Shown one piece after another: positions 44,666 through 52,166 of a stretch of 64,000 nucleotides of DNA. Location: positions 3,782,001-3,846,000 of the forward strand of contig NZ_RJKE01000001.1 of the NCBI RefSeq assembly GCF_003751225.1. The letters run 5' to 3'. Both the position numbers and the translations under genes were made by a program. Each line of letters begins with the position of its first letter. Position 1 is the first letter of the stretch. The stretch is from Actinocorallia herbida (lineage in GTDB: Bacteria > Actinomycetota > Actinomycetes > Streptosporangiales > Streptosporangiaceae). The notes under the pieces were generated by a model. That model was not told the DNA's origin and did no database searches. It saw nothing but the letters and a program-made list of their open reading frames with translations.

Positions 44666-44698
44666 AGGTCGTCGCCATCGCGCAGGGAGGGGCGGCGA

Positions 44699-45463
44699 GT
44701 GGCCAGGTCATCGAGTGGGGAGTCGTTGCTCACGCGGGTGGTGCGGATCTTCGACGCGTTCGGGCCGGAGGATCCGGTGCTGAGCGTCAGCGAGATCAGC
44801 CGGCGGGCGGGGTTGCCGCAGGCGACGGCGGCGCGGCTGGTCAAGGAGATGACCGAGCACGGGCTGCTCGCGCGGGGCGAGGACCGGCGGGTCCGGATCG
44901 GGAACCGGATGTGGGAGCTGGCGGAGCGGGCGTCGCCGATGCAGCTGCTGCGTGAGACGGCCCTTCAGTACATGGGGGACCTTCAGTCGGTGATCGGGCA
45001 TTCGACGCAGCTCGCGGTGCTGGACGGTCGGGAGGCGCTGTTCGTCGAGCGCCTGTCGGCGCCGGACGCGGTCGTGAACATCACCCATGTGGGCGGGCGG
45101 CTGCCGCTGCACGCGTCGTCATCCGGGCTGGTCCTGCTGGCGCACGCGCCCGCCGAGCTCCGGGAGAAGATCATCGCCGGGCCGCTGCCGGCGTTCACCG
45201 CGCAGACGATCGTCGACGGCCGGCAGCTGCGTGCGGAGCTGGCGGAGATCCATCGCCGGGGGTTCGCCTTCTGCCAGGGGCACATCCGTCCCGAGGCGAC
45301 CGGCCTCGCCGTCGGGGTGCGGCGGGGCGGTCAGGTGGTGGCCGCGCTCGGACTCGTCGTGCCGAACGACGGCGCCGCGTGGGGCCTGCACCGGCCGCTC
45401 CAGCTCGCGGGGCTGGCGCTCGGCCGCGCGCTGAGCAGGTCGGGCCGACCGGCCCCGCGCTAA
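44699..45463 (+). CDS. IclR-family transcriptional regulator
   Basis: A 254-residue IclR protein. The N-terminal winged HTH is LLTRVVRIFDAFGPEDPVLSVSEISRRAGLPQATAARLVKE; the C-terminal effector domain contains LPLHASSSGLVLLAHAPAE and RGFAFCQGHIRPEATGLAVGV. GTG 44699 follows AGGGAGGGG. The same operator motif is found before this gene and before the reductase/P450 pair, so it probably regulates itself and them. The likely inducer is an aromatic acid that the P450 acts on. Confidence 0.88.
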   Translation: MARSSSGESLLTRVVRIFDAFGPEDPVLSVSEISRRAGLPQATAARLVKEMTEHGLLARGEDRRVRIGNRMWELAERASPMQLLRETALQYMGDLQSVIGHSTQLAVLDGREALFVERLSAPDAVVNITHVGGRLPLHASSSGLVLLAHAPAELREKIIAGPLPAFTAQTIVDGRQLRAELAEIHRRGFAFCQGHIRPEATGLAVGVRRGGQVVAALGLVVPNDGAAWGLHRPLQLAGLALGRALSRSGRPAPR

Positions 45464-45470
45464 GTGGGCA

Positions 45471-45485
45471 TCCATTGAACGGGTA
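45471..45485. promoter_or_regulatory. IclR operator candidate 2
   Basis: TCCATTGAACGGGTA, matching the first site at 13 of 15 positions, located 66 bp before the reductase start, just past the IclR stop. Confidence 0.6.
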
Positions 45486-45550
45486 GTCGCTGGCGGTGAT
45501 GTGGCGCCCGTCACGATCCTCGTAATCCACCGAGGAAACGAGGAGCACCC

Positions 45551-46525
45551 ATGGTGAGTGATCCCAGGGCGAGCCGGCCGGGCGCGGCCCCGCTCGATCT
45601 GCACGTGGCGCGCAAGGAGCGGGCGGCCGACGGCGTCGTGGCGCTGACCCTGCGCCGCGCCGACGGTGGCAGGCTGCCCGACTGGTCTCCCGGCGCCCAT
45701 GTGGATCTCGTCCTGCCGAACGGCACGACCCGGCAGTACTCGCTGTGCGGCGACCGCTGGGACGCGCACGCCTACCGGATCGCCGTTCTGCGCGAGCCCG
45801 CCGGACGGGGCGGCTCGGCGTTCGTGCACGACGATCTCGCCGAGGGAGACCGGGTCGGCCTCGGCGGTCCCCGCAACGGCTTCCGGCTCGTCCCCGCGGG
45901 CCGGTACGCGTTCATCGCGGGCGGCATCGGGATCACCCCGCTGCTGCCGATGATCGACCAGGCCGAACGCCAGGGCGTCCCCTGGACGCTGCGCTACGGC
46001 GGCAGGACCCGCTCGTCCATGGCCTTCCTCGACGAGCTCGCGGCCTACGGCGCCAAGGCGACGATAGTCCCGCACGACGAGCACGGCCCTCTCGACCTCG
46101 CCGCCGCCCTGACCGGGCTGCCCGGCGACGCGAGGATCTACTGCTGCGGCCCCGCCGGGCTGCTCGACGCCGTCGCCGCCCGCTGCGCCGACCTGCCGCC
46201 CGGACGGCTGCGGCTCGAACGGTTCGTCGCCGCGGCCCGCGCCGACGGGACGGTCGACGACGCCTTCCAGGTCGAGCTGCGCCGATCCGGCCGCACCCTC
46301 ACCGTCGCCCCGAGCGAGACCCTGCTCGACGCCCTCGGCGCGGCCGGCGTGAGCGTGCTGTCCTCGTGCGGGCAGGGCCTGTGCGGCACCTGCGAGACCA
46401 CGGTGCTCGACGGCGTGCCCGACCACCGCGACGCCCTGCTCGACGACGCGGACCGCGCGGCGGGCGACTGCATGCTCGTCTGCGTCTCCCGGGCCGCGAG
46501 CGCCCGCCTCGTCCTGGACCTCTGA
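45551..46525 (+). CDS. Phthalate-dioxygenase-reductase-like electron-transfer protein
   Basis: A 324-residue FMN/NAD(P)H reductase with a C-terminal plant-type 2Fe-2S domain. The flavin site is RQYSLCGD, the pyridine nucleotide part is FIAGGIGITPLLPMI and YCCGPAGLLDAV, and the cluster is CGQGLCGTCE with a later CMLVC. It passes electrons from NAD(P)H to an oxygenase, here surely the P450 whose gene starts 22 bp later. ATG 45551 follows GAGGAG. Confidence 0.9.
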   Translation: MVSDPRASRPGAAPLDLHVARKERAADGVVALTLRRADGGRLPDWSPGAHVDLVLPNGTTRQYSLCGDRWDAHAYRIAVLREPAGRGGSAFVHDDLAEGDRVGLGGPRNGFRLVPAGRYAFIAGGIGITPLLPMIDQAERQGVPWTLRYGGRTRSSMAFLDELAAYGAKATIVPHDEHGPLDLAAALTGLPGDARIYCCGPAGLLDAVAARCADLPPGRLRLERFVAAARADGTVDDAFQVELRRSGRTLTVAPSETLLDALGAAGVSVLSSCGQGLCGTCETTVLDGVPDHRDALLDDADRAAGDCMLVCVSRAASARLVLDL

Positions 46526-46547
46526 CCCCACCCCCGAAGGACAGTTC

Positions 46548-47750
46548 ATGACGATCACTGAGAGTCCACGCATCCCGGAACTCGATGCCGATCCCTTCTC
46601 CTCGACCGACCTGGCGAACCCGCTCCCACTCCAGGAGGCGCTGCGCGAAGCCGGGCCCGTCGTCCGGCTGAGCCGCTACGGCGTCTACGGGCTGGCCCGC
46701 TACGCGCACGTCCACGCCGCCCTGACGGACTGGCAGTCGTTCGAGTCCGGCGCGGGCGTCGGCCTCGCCAACTTTCGCGAGGAGGAGCCGTGGCGGCCGC
46801 CGAGCCTCCTGCTGGAGGCCGACCCGCCCGGCCACGACGCGCCCCGGGCCGTCCTGGCGAAGATCCTCAACCCGCGCGCGCTGCGCGCCCTGCGCGAAGA
46901 CTGGTTCGCCGCCGCCGAGGCGCTGGTCGACGAGGTGATGGCCGGGCCGTCCTGCGACGCGGTGCCCGCGCTGACCCAGGCGTTCCCGTTGCGCGTGTTC
47001 CCCGACGCCGTAGGGCTACGCCGAGAAGGCAGAGAGAACCTGCTGCCTTACGGCGACCACGCGTTCAACGCCTTCGGCCCGCACAACGATCTCGTCGCCA
47101 AGGGCGAGGCACGGGTGGCGGAACTGTCGGCCTGGGTGGGCGCCCAATGCGCTCGCGACATGCTCGCGCCGGACGGATTCGGCGCCCGGATCTGGGCGGC
47201 CGCGGACCGCGGCGACATCACCCGCGCACAGGCCCCGCTCATCGTCCGCTCCCTGCTCACCGCAGGGGTCGACACCACGGTCCACGGGCTCGGCGCCGTC
47301 CTGCACGCCTTGGCGACCCATCCCGAGCAGTGGGACAGGCTGCGCGCGGACCCCGGCCTGGCCCGGGTCGCCTTCGACGAGGCGGTGCGCTGGGAGTCGC
47401 CCGTCCAGACCTTCTTCCGGACCGCCACCCGCGACGTCGAGATCGGCGGCGCGGTGATCCCCGAGGGCCGGAAGATCCTGATGTTCCTCGGCGCGGCCAA
47501 CCGCGACCCGCGCCGGTGGACCGACCCGGACGTCTTCGACCTGTCCCGCGACCCGTCGGCGCACGTCGGCTTCGGCATGGGCCTGCACCAGTGCGTCGGC
47601 CAGCATGTCGCCAGGCTGGAGGCCGAAGCCCTGCTCACGGCCCTCGCCGCCCGCGTCGCGCGCATCGAGCCGACCGCGCCGCCGCGCCGCCACCTCAACA
47701 ACACCCTGCGGTCATGGGAGTCGATCCCCCTGCGCCTGCACCCGGCCTGA
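46548..47750 (+). CDS. Cytochrome P450, CYP199-like
   Basis: A 400-residue soluble P450. The I-helix is LLTAGVDTTVHGLG, the K-helix ExxR is EAVR, and the heme-thiolate loop is GFGMGLHQCVGQHVARLE. The region GVYGLARYAHVHAALTDWQSF and PWRPPSLLLEADPPGH strongly recall the CYP199 family, which O-demethylates p-methoxybenzoate and similar aromatic acids. Paired with the one-component reductase upstream. IclR control also fits aromatic-acid use. Family placement is by eye. Confidence 0.88.
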   Translation: MTITESPRIPELDADPFSSTDLANPLPLQEALREAGPVVRLSRYGVYGLARYAHVHAALTDWQSFESGAGVGLANFREEEPWRPPSLLLEADPPGHDAPRAVLAKILNPRALRALREDWFAAAEALVDEVMAGPSCDAVPALTQAFPLRVFPDAVGLRREGRENLLPYGDHAFNAFGPHNDLVAKGEARVAELSAWVGAQCARDMLAPDGFGARIWAAADRGDITRAQAPLIVRSLLTAGVDTTVHGLGAVLHALATHPEQWDRLRADPGLARVAFDEAVRWESPVQTFFRTATRDVEIGGAVIPEGRKILMFLGAANRDPRRWTDPDVFDLSRDPSAHVGFGMGLHQCVGQHVARLEAEALLTALAARVARIEPTAPPRRHLNNTLRSWESIPLRLHPA

Positions 47751-47773
47751 CCGCCCGGTGCGGGAGACCGGCG

Positions 47774-48808
47774 TCAGGAGGGGGCAGGGCCGGTGGAGAG
47801 CCGGGCGACGAGGGAGGGCGAGATGAAGAACCGCACCGGGGTGGTGCGGCCTTCGATGCGCTCCAGCAGGAGCCGCCCGACGGTCCTGCCCAGGGTGACG
47901 CCGTCCTGGTCGACGCTGGTCAGGGAGACGTGCGCGAGGCCCGCCATGCGGGTGTTGTCGTATCCGGCGACCGAGATGTCGCCGGGCACGGACAGGCCCG
48001 CCTCGTGCACCGCGGCCAGCGTGCCGAACGCGGCGAGGTCGGCGCCGGCGAAGATCGCGGTGGGCCTGGCGTCCCGGGCCAGCAGCTCGCGGGCGCCGTC
48101 GTACCCGCCGGTCTCGGTGTAGGAGGTGGTGGCGATGGCGATCTCGTCGGCGAGGCCGTGGTCGCGCATGACCCGCTTGTAGGTCTCGGCGCGGATGGTC
48201 TGGAGCGACGTGCTCACCCGGGCCAGGCCGATGTCGCCGTGCGCGATGTGCGCGATGCGCCGGTGCCCGAGCCCGATCAGGTGCTCCATGACGAGTTCGA
48301 CGCCCGCCGCGTCGTCATCGGCGACCGAGTCGTAGGCGGCCGACTTGTCATGCGGGCCGAGGACGACCGTGGGGAGGATCCGGGCGACCTCCTCCAGCCG
48401 CTTCCTGGTGTTCAGCGGCGCGACCATCAGGAGGCCGTCGACCTGGCGGTCCACGAGCGCGTCGATCGCGCTGCTCTCGGTCTTGGCCGAGGCGCCGCCG
48501 CGCACGATGATCACCTGGTACTCGGTCCCGGCGATCTGCGCGTCGATTCCGTCGAGGATGTCGGGGAAGAACGGGTTGCGCAGGTCGGGGAAGAGCACGC
48601 CGATGGTGAAGGTCCGGCCGCGCATGGCGCGGGCCGCGGCGTGCGGGCGGTAGCCGAGCTCCTTGATCGAGGCGGTGACCTTCTCGCGCATGGCCGGGCT
48701 GACGCCGTAGGCGTTGCGGAGCACCTTGGAGACCGCCGTGGTGGAGACCCCGGCGTGCTGCGCGACGTCGGCGATCGTCGACCTGCGCGGACGTCCGGGC
48801 TGGGTCAT
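47774..48808 (-). CDS. LacI-family regulator
   Basis: A 344-residue LacI/GalR repressor. The HTH is TIADVAQHAGVSTTAVSKVLRN with the hinge helix RPHAAARAMRG; the periplasmic-binding-like domain follows (FTIGVLFPDLRNPFFPDILDGI, ISVAGYDN). It is divergent from a sugar ABC transporter and rhamnosidase genes. AACGTT-centred motifs lie near its own start and at the transporter promoter. The effector is likely rhamnose or a rhamnoside. Confidence 0.9.
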   Translation of the reverse strand: MTQPGRPRRSTIADVAQHAGVSTTAVSKVLRNAYGVSPAMREKVTASIKELGYRPHAAARAMRGRTFTIGVLFPDLRNPFFPDILDGIDAQIAGTEYQVIIVRGGASAKTESSAIDALVDRQVDGLLMVAPLNTRKRLEEVARILPTVVLGPHDKSAAYDSVADDDAAGVELVMEHLIGLGHRRIAHIAHGDIGLARVSTSLQTIRAETYKRVMRDHGLADEIAIATTSYTETGGYDGARELLARDARPTAIFAGADLAAFGTLAAVHEAGLSVPGDISVAGYDNTRMAGLAHVSLTSVDQDGVTLGRTVGRLLLERIEGRTTPVRFFISPSLVARLSTGPAPS

Positions 48809-48899
48809 GGACCACCTTCCACTGAGCGCGGGTCCCCGCCTCCGGAGGGCCCGGCCAGAGTTTAACGGGAACCCGCGGCACCGGCCGACCGGAGTGGGT

Positions 48900-48905
48900 A
48901 ACGTT
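48900..48905. promoter_or_regulatory. LacI-type operator candidate near lacI gene
   Basis: The palindromic core AACGTT is set in GGGTAACGTTCCCC, about 92 bp upstream of the LacI start, suggesting autoregulation. Confidence 0.45.
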
Positions 48906-48975
48906 CCCCATCACCGACCCTGATACCAGGGATATTCGAGGTAGATAGCACTACAAGGTGGTTCGCAGAGTGTAA

Positions 48976-49028
48976 AACGTTATCCAAAACAACGCTTGAC
49001 TGGCCCGTGTGTGACGCCTACGTTAACG
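48976..49028 (+). promoter_or_regulatory. Promoter and operators of the sugar ABC operon
   Basis: TTGACT (48996-49001), 17 bp, TACGTT (49019-49024). The palindrome CGTTAACG (49021-49028) overlaps the -10, and AAAACGTTAT (core 48976-48981) lies upstream of the -35. Both fit LacI-family sites with a central CG or TA step. Confidence 0.6.
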
Positions 49029-49077
49029 ACGGGTCGGGGGCCACCCTTCGTCTACACACCCCCTCTGGAGCACAACC

Positions 49078-50382
49078 ATGAAGATCTCCCATCGCCGCCT
49101 CGGCGGCGCGGTGGCGGCCTTCGGCGTCGCCCTCACGGCGCTGACGGCCTGCGGTTCCGGCGGCGACTCCGCCGACGGCACCGTCGAGCTGTCGTTCCTC
49201 GTGGACAACAGCGAGACCACGCTGGCCCAGGCGAACGCCGTCGCCGACGCGTTCAACGCGACGAGCACCGACGTCAAGGTCGAGGTCGAGACCCGTCCCC
49301 AGGGCACCGAAGGCGACAACGTCGTGAAGACCCGGCTGTCGACCGGCGACATGTCGGACGTGTTCTGGTACCCGTCCGGCTCACTGCTCCAGGCGCTGAA
49401 CCCCGCCCAGTCCATCGCGGACCTGACCGGCGACCCCGTGCTCAAGGACGTCGAGGAGGGCTTCCTCCCGGTCGTCTCCCAGGACGCCAAGGTCTACGGC
49501 GTTCCGATCGGCTCGGGCACCGGCGGCGGCATCCTGTACAACCGCAAGGTCTACGCGGAGCTGGGCCTCCAGGTGCCGAAGACCTGGGCCGAGTTCACCG
49601 CGAACAACGACAAGATCAAGGCGGCCGGCAAGACCGCCGTCATCTCGACCTTCAAGGACTCCTGGAGCTCCCAGCTCCTCGTCCTCGCCGACTTCTACAA
49701 CGTCCAGAACGCCGCTCCGACGTTCGCCCAGGACTACACGGCCAACAAGGCGAAGTTCGCGACGACCCCGGCGGCGCTCACCGGGTTCGCGCACCTCAAC
49801 GAGGTCAACGCCAAGGGCTACCAGAACAAGGGCTTCGGCTCGGCCACCGTCGACCAGGGCATGAAGCTGCTCCTGTCGGGTGAGGGCGCGCACTTCCCCA
49901 TGCTGACCTTCACCCTTCCGCCACTGCTGAAGGACAACCCCGAGGCCGCCACCGACCTCGGCTTCTTCGGCGTCCCCGGTACCGACCCGGCCAAGGCCGG
50001 CGCGACGATCTGGGAGCCCGCCGCGGTCTACGCCGCCAAGGACACCGAGCACCTCGCCGAGGCCAAGAAGTTCATGGCCTTCGTCGCCTCGCCCGCGGGC
50101 ATCGACGCGATCAAGGACATCTCCGCTCCCACCGGCCCGTACCGGGTCAAGGGCGCGAAGCTGCCCGATGACGCGATGCAGGCCGTCAAGGACATCCAGG
50201 GCTACATCGACGCGGGCCTCACCGCGCCCGCGCTGGAGTACCTGTCCCCGGTCAAGGGCCCGTCCCTCGAGCAGATCACCGTCGCCGTCGGCAGCGGGCT
50301 CACCCCGCCCGCCGAAGGCGCGGGACAGTACGACAAGGACGTGGAGAAGCAGGCCGAGCAGCTGGGACTCGCCGGGTGGTAG
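49078..50382 (+). CDS. Sugar ABC transporter substrate-binding lipoprotein
   Basis: A 434-residue extracellular solute-binding protein of the family-1 sugar group. The signal peptide ends in the lipobox LTALTAC (cysteine at residue 25). The mature protein shows typical lobes: DVFWYPSGSLLQALNP, VYGVPIGSGTGGGILYNRKVYAELGLQVPKTW, and KKFMAFVASPAGIDAI. It is first of a transporter operon with a rhamnosidase, so it probably binds a rhamnose-containing oligosaccharide or free rhamnose. Its stop overlaps the next start. Confidence 0.9.
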   Translation: MKISHRRLGGAVAAFGVALTALTACGSGGDSADGTVELSFLVDNSETTLAQANAVADAFNATSTDVKVEVETRPQGTEGDNVVKTRLSTGDMSDVFWYPSGSLLQALNPAQSIADLTGDPVLKDVEEGFLPVVSQDAKVYGVPIGSGTGGGILYNRKVYAELGLQVPKTWAEFTANNDKIKAAGKTAVISTFKDSWSSQLLVLADFYNVQNAAPTFAQDYTANKAKFATTPAALTGFAHLNEVNAKGYQNKGFGSATVDQGMKLLLSGEGAHFPMLTFTLPPLLKDNPEAATDLGFFGVPGTDPAKAGATIWEPAAVYAAKDTEHLAEAKKFMAFVASPAGIDAIKDISAPTGPYRVKGAKLPDDAMQAVKDIQGYIDAGLTAPALEYLSPVKGPSLEQITVAVGSGLTPPAEGAGQYDKDVEKQAEQLGLAGW

Positions 50383-51311
50383 TCGACGACCGGCCGTCGG
50401 CCGGGCCCCGCGCGAAGAGCGCGGGGCCCGGCCCCTCCCGATCCGCGCGGCGGCGCACGGGAGCGGCCCAGCCCTACTCGCTGTACCTGCCCGCGGGCGT
50501 CGTCTACCTCGTGATCTTCCTGGTCCCGACCGCGATGGCGTTCTACTTCTCGCTGACCCGCTGGACGCTCTTCGAGAGCCAGTTCGTCGGGCTGCAGAAC
50601 TACAAGGACTTCTTCGCGGAGCAAAGCCTGCGGATCAGTCTCCAGAACACGCTGGTCTACGCGGTCGTCACCAGCCTCCTCAAGGTCGTGTTCGGCCTCC
50701 TGCTGGGCGTCATGCTCACGAGCAGGCTGCGGACGACGGGCTTCCTGCGCTCGGTCGTGTTCTTCCCCGTCCTGGTCAGCACGGTCGCCGTCGGCATCAC
50801 GTTCAGCGTCCTGCTGCGCCCGGACACCGGCCTGGTCGACAAGGCGCTCGCGCTCGTCGGCGTCTCGGGCACCGACTGGCTCGGCAGCGCGCAGACCGCG
50901 CTGCTGTCCGTCGCGCTGGTGGACGTTTGGAAGGGCGTCGGCCTGGCCACCGTCATCTACATCGCGGGCATCCTGTCGATCCCGCAGACCTACTACGAGG
51001 CCGTCGCGGTCGACGGCGGCGGCGCCTGGCAGCGGTTCCGCCACGTCACGTTCCCGCTGAGCTGGCCCGCGACCTACTCGGTCGTGCTGCTGTCGCTGAT
51101 CGGCGGCCTGCGCTCGTTCGACCTGATCTGGACGATGACGCGCGGCGGCCCCGGCTTCAGCAGCGACGTCATCGCCTCGATCATCTACAAGCAGTACCAG
51201 GCGGGCTTCTACGGCCTGTCCACCGCGGGCAACGTCGTGCTGTTCGTGCTGGTGACGGCGTTGATCCTCCCGCTGTCGTGGTACCTGGGCAAGAAGGAGG
51301 TCGCCGCATGA
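50376..51311 (+). CDS. Sugar ABC transporter permease (MalF type)
   Basis: A 311-residue membrane protein with six helices after a basic N-terminal tail of about 35 residues. The EAA loop that contacts the ATPase is EAVAVDGGGAWQRFRHVTFPL. It overlaps the binding-protein stop by 7 bp and the next permease gene by 4. It forms the channel with the MalG-type partner. No ATPase gene is in the operon. Confidence 0.9.
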   Translation: MVVDDRPSAGPRAKSAGPGPSRSARRRTGAAQPYSLYLPAGVVYLVIFLVPTAMAFYFSLTRWTLFESQFVGLQNYKDFFAEQSLRISLQNTLVYAVVTSLLKVVFGLLLGVMLTSRLRTTGFLRSVVFFPVLVSTVAVGITFSVLLRPDTGLVDKALALVGVSGTDWLGSAQTALLSVALVDVWKGVGLATVIYIAGILSIPQTYYEAVAVDGGGAWQRFRHVTFPLSWPATYSVVLLSLIGGLRSFDLIWTMTRGGPGFSSDVIASIIYKQYQAGFYGLSTAGNVVLFVLVTALILPLSWYLGKKEVAA

Positions 51312-52135
51312 GGACCCTTCGCAGGCTGGCCGGGGAGAGCGCCGCGCTCGTCCTGGCGGGCGTGGTCTTCCTGATCCCGTTCTCCTTCATGCTGCTGACG
51401 GCCGTCAAGGACGGGCCGCAGTCCGCGGACCTCGACTTCTCCTGGCCGACGAGCTGGCCGATCGTGGCGAACTTCCGCGAGGTGATCGAGGCGCGCGACT
51501 ACATCCTGCTGCGCGCCTACGTGAACAGCATCCTCGTCACGGTCGTCGCGGTCGGGTTCATCGTGGTCTTCGCCGCGATGGCCGGATACGTCATCCAGCG
51601 CCGTCCTGGCCGGGTCGCCGCGATCGCCAACGTCCTGGTGCTGAGCGGGCTGATCATCCCGCCCGCGATCGTGCCGACGATCTGGCTGCTCCAGGGCATG
51701 GGGCTGTTCAAGACGGTCCCCGGGCTGATCCTCGTCGAGATCGCCTTCAACCTGTCCTTCGCGGTGCTGCTGTTCCGCGCGTTCGTCGCGGGCATCCCCC
51801 GCGAGCTGGACGAGGCGGCGATGATGGACGGCTGCACCGGCTGGAAGCTGTTCTTCAAGGTCGTCTTCCCGCTGCTGCGGCCCGTCGCGATCACCGTGGC
51901 GCTCACCACCTCGGTGGCGATCTTCAACGACTTCGTCAACCCGCTGTACTTCCTGCCCGGGGACGACCACCCGACCGTGCAGACCACGCTGTACAGCTTC
52001 CAGAGCCAGTACAGCACCCAGTGGAACCTGCTGTTCATGGACATCGTGCTCATCACGATCCCGCCGCTGCTGACCTTCATCTTCTTCAACCGCAAGATCG
52101 TCGCCGGCATGACCGCCGGCGCGGTCAAGGGCTGA
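51308..52135 (+). CDS. Sugar ABC transporter permease (MalG type)
   Basis: A 275-residue membrane protein with six helices. The EAA loop is DEAAMMDGCTGWKLFFKVVFPLL. It begins MRTLRRLAGESAALVLAGVV at an ATG overlapping the stop of the first permease (ATGA). It pairs with that permease. In actinomycetes such transporters are commonly energised by a shared ATPase (MsiK type) encoded elsewhere, which would explain the missing gene. Confidence 0.9.
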   Translation: MRTLRRLAGESAALVLAGVVFLIPFSFMLLTAVKDGPQSADLDFSWPTSWPIVANFREVIEARDYILLRAYVNSILVTVVAVGFIVVFAAMAGYVIQRRPGRVAAIANVLVLSGLIIPPAIVPTIWLLQGMGLFKTVPGLILVEIAFNLSFAVLLFRAFVAGIPRELDEAAMMDGCTGWKLFFKVVFPLLRPVAITVALTTSVAIFNDFVNPLYFLPGDDHPTVQTTLYSFQSQYSTQWNLLFMDIVLITIPPLLTFIFFNRKIVAGMTAGAVKG

Positions 52136-52166
52136 TCCCAGCCTTAAGCAAGGAGCTCTTCTCCCC

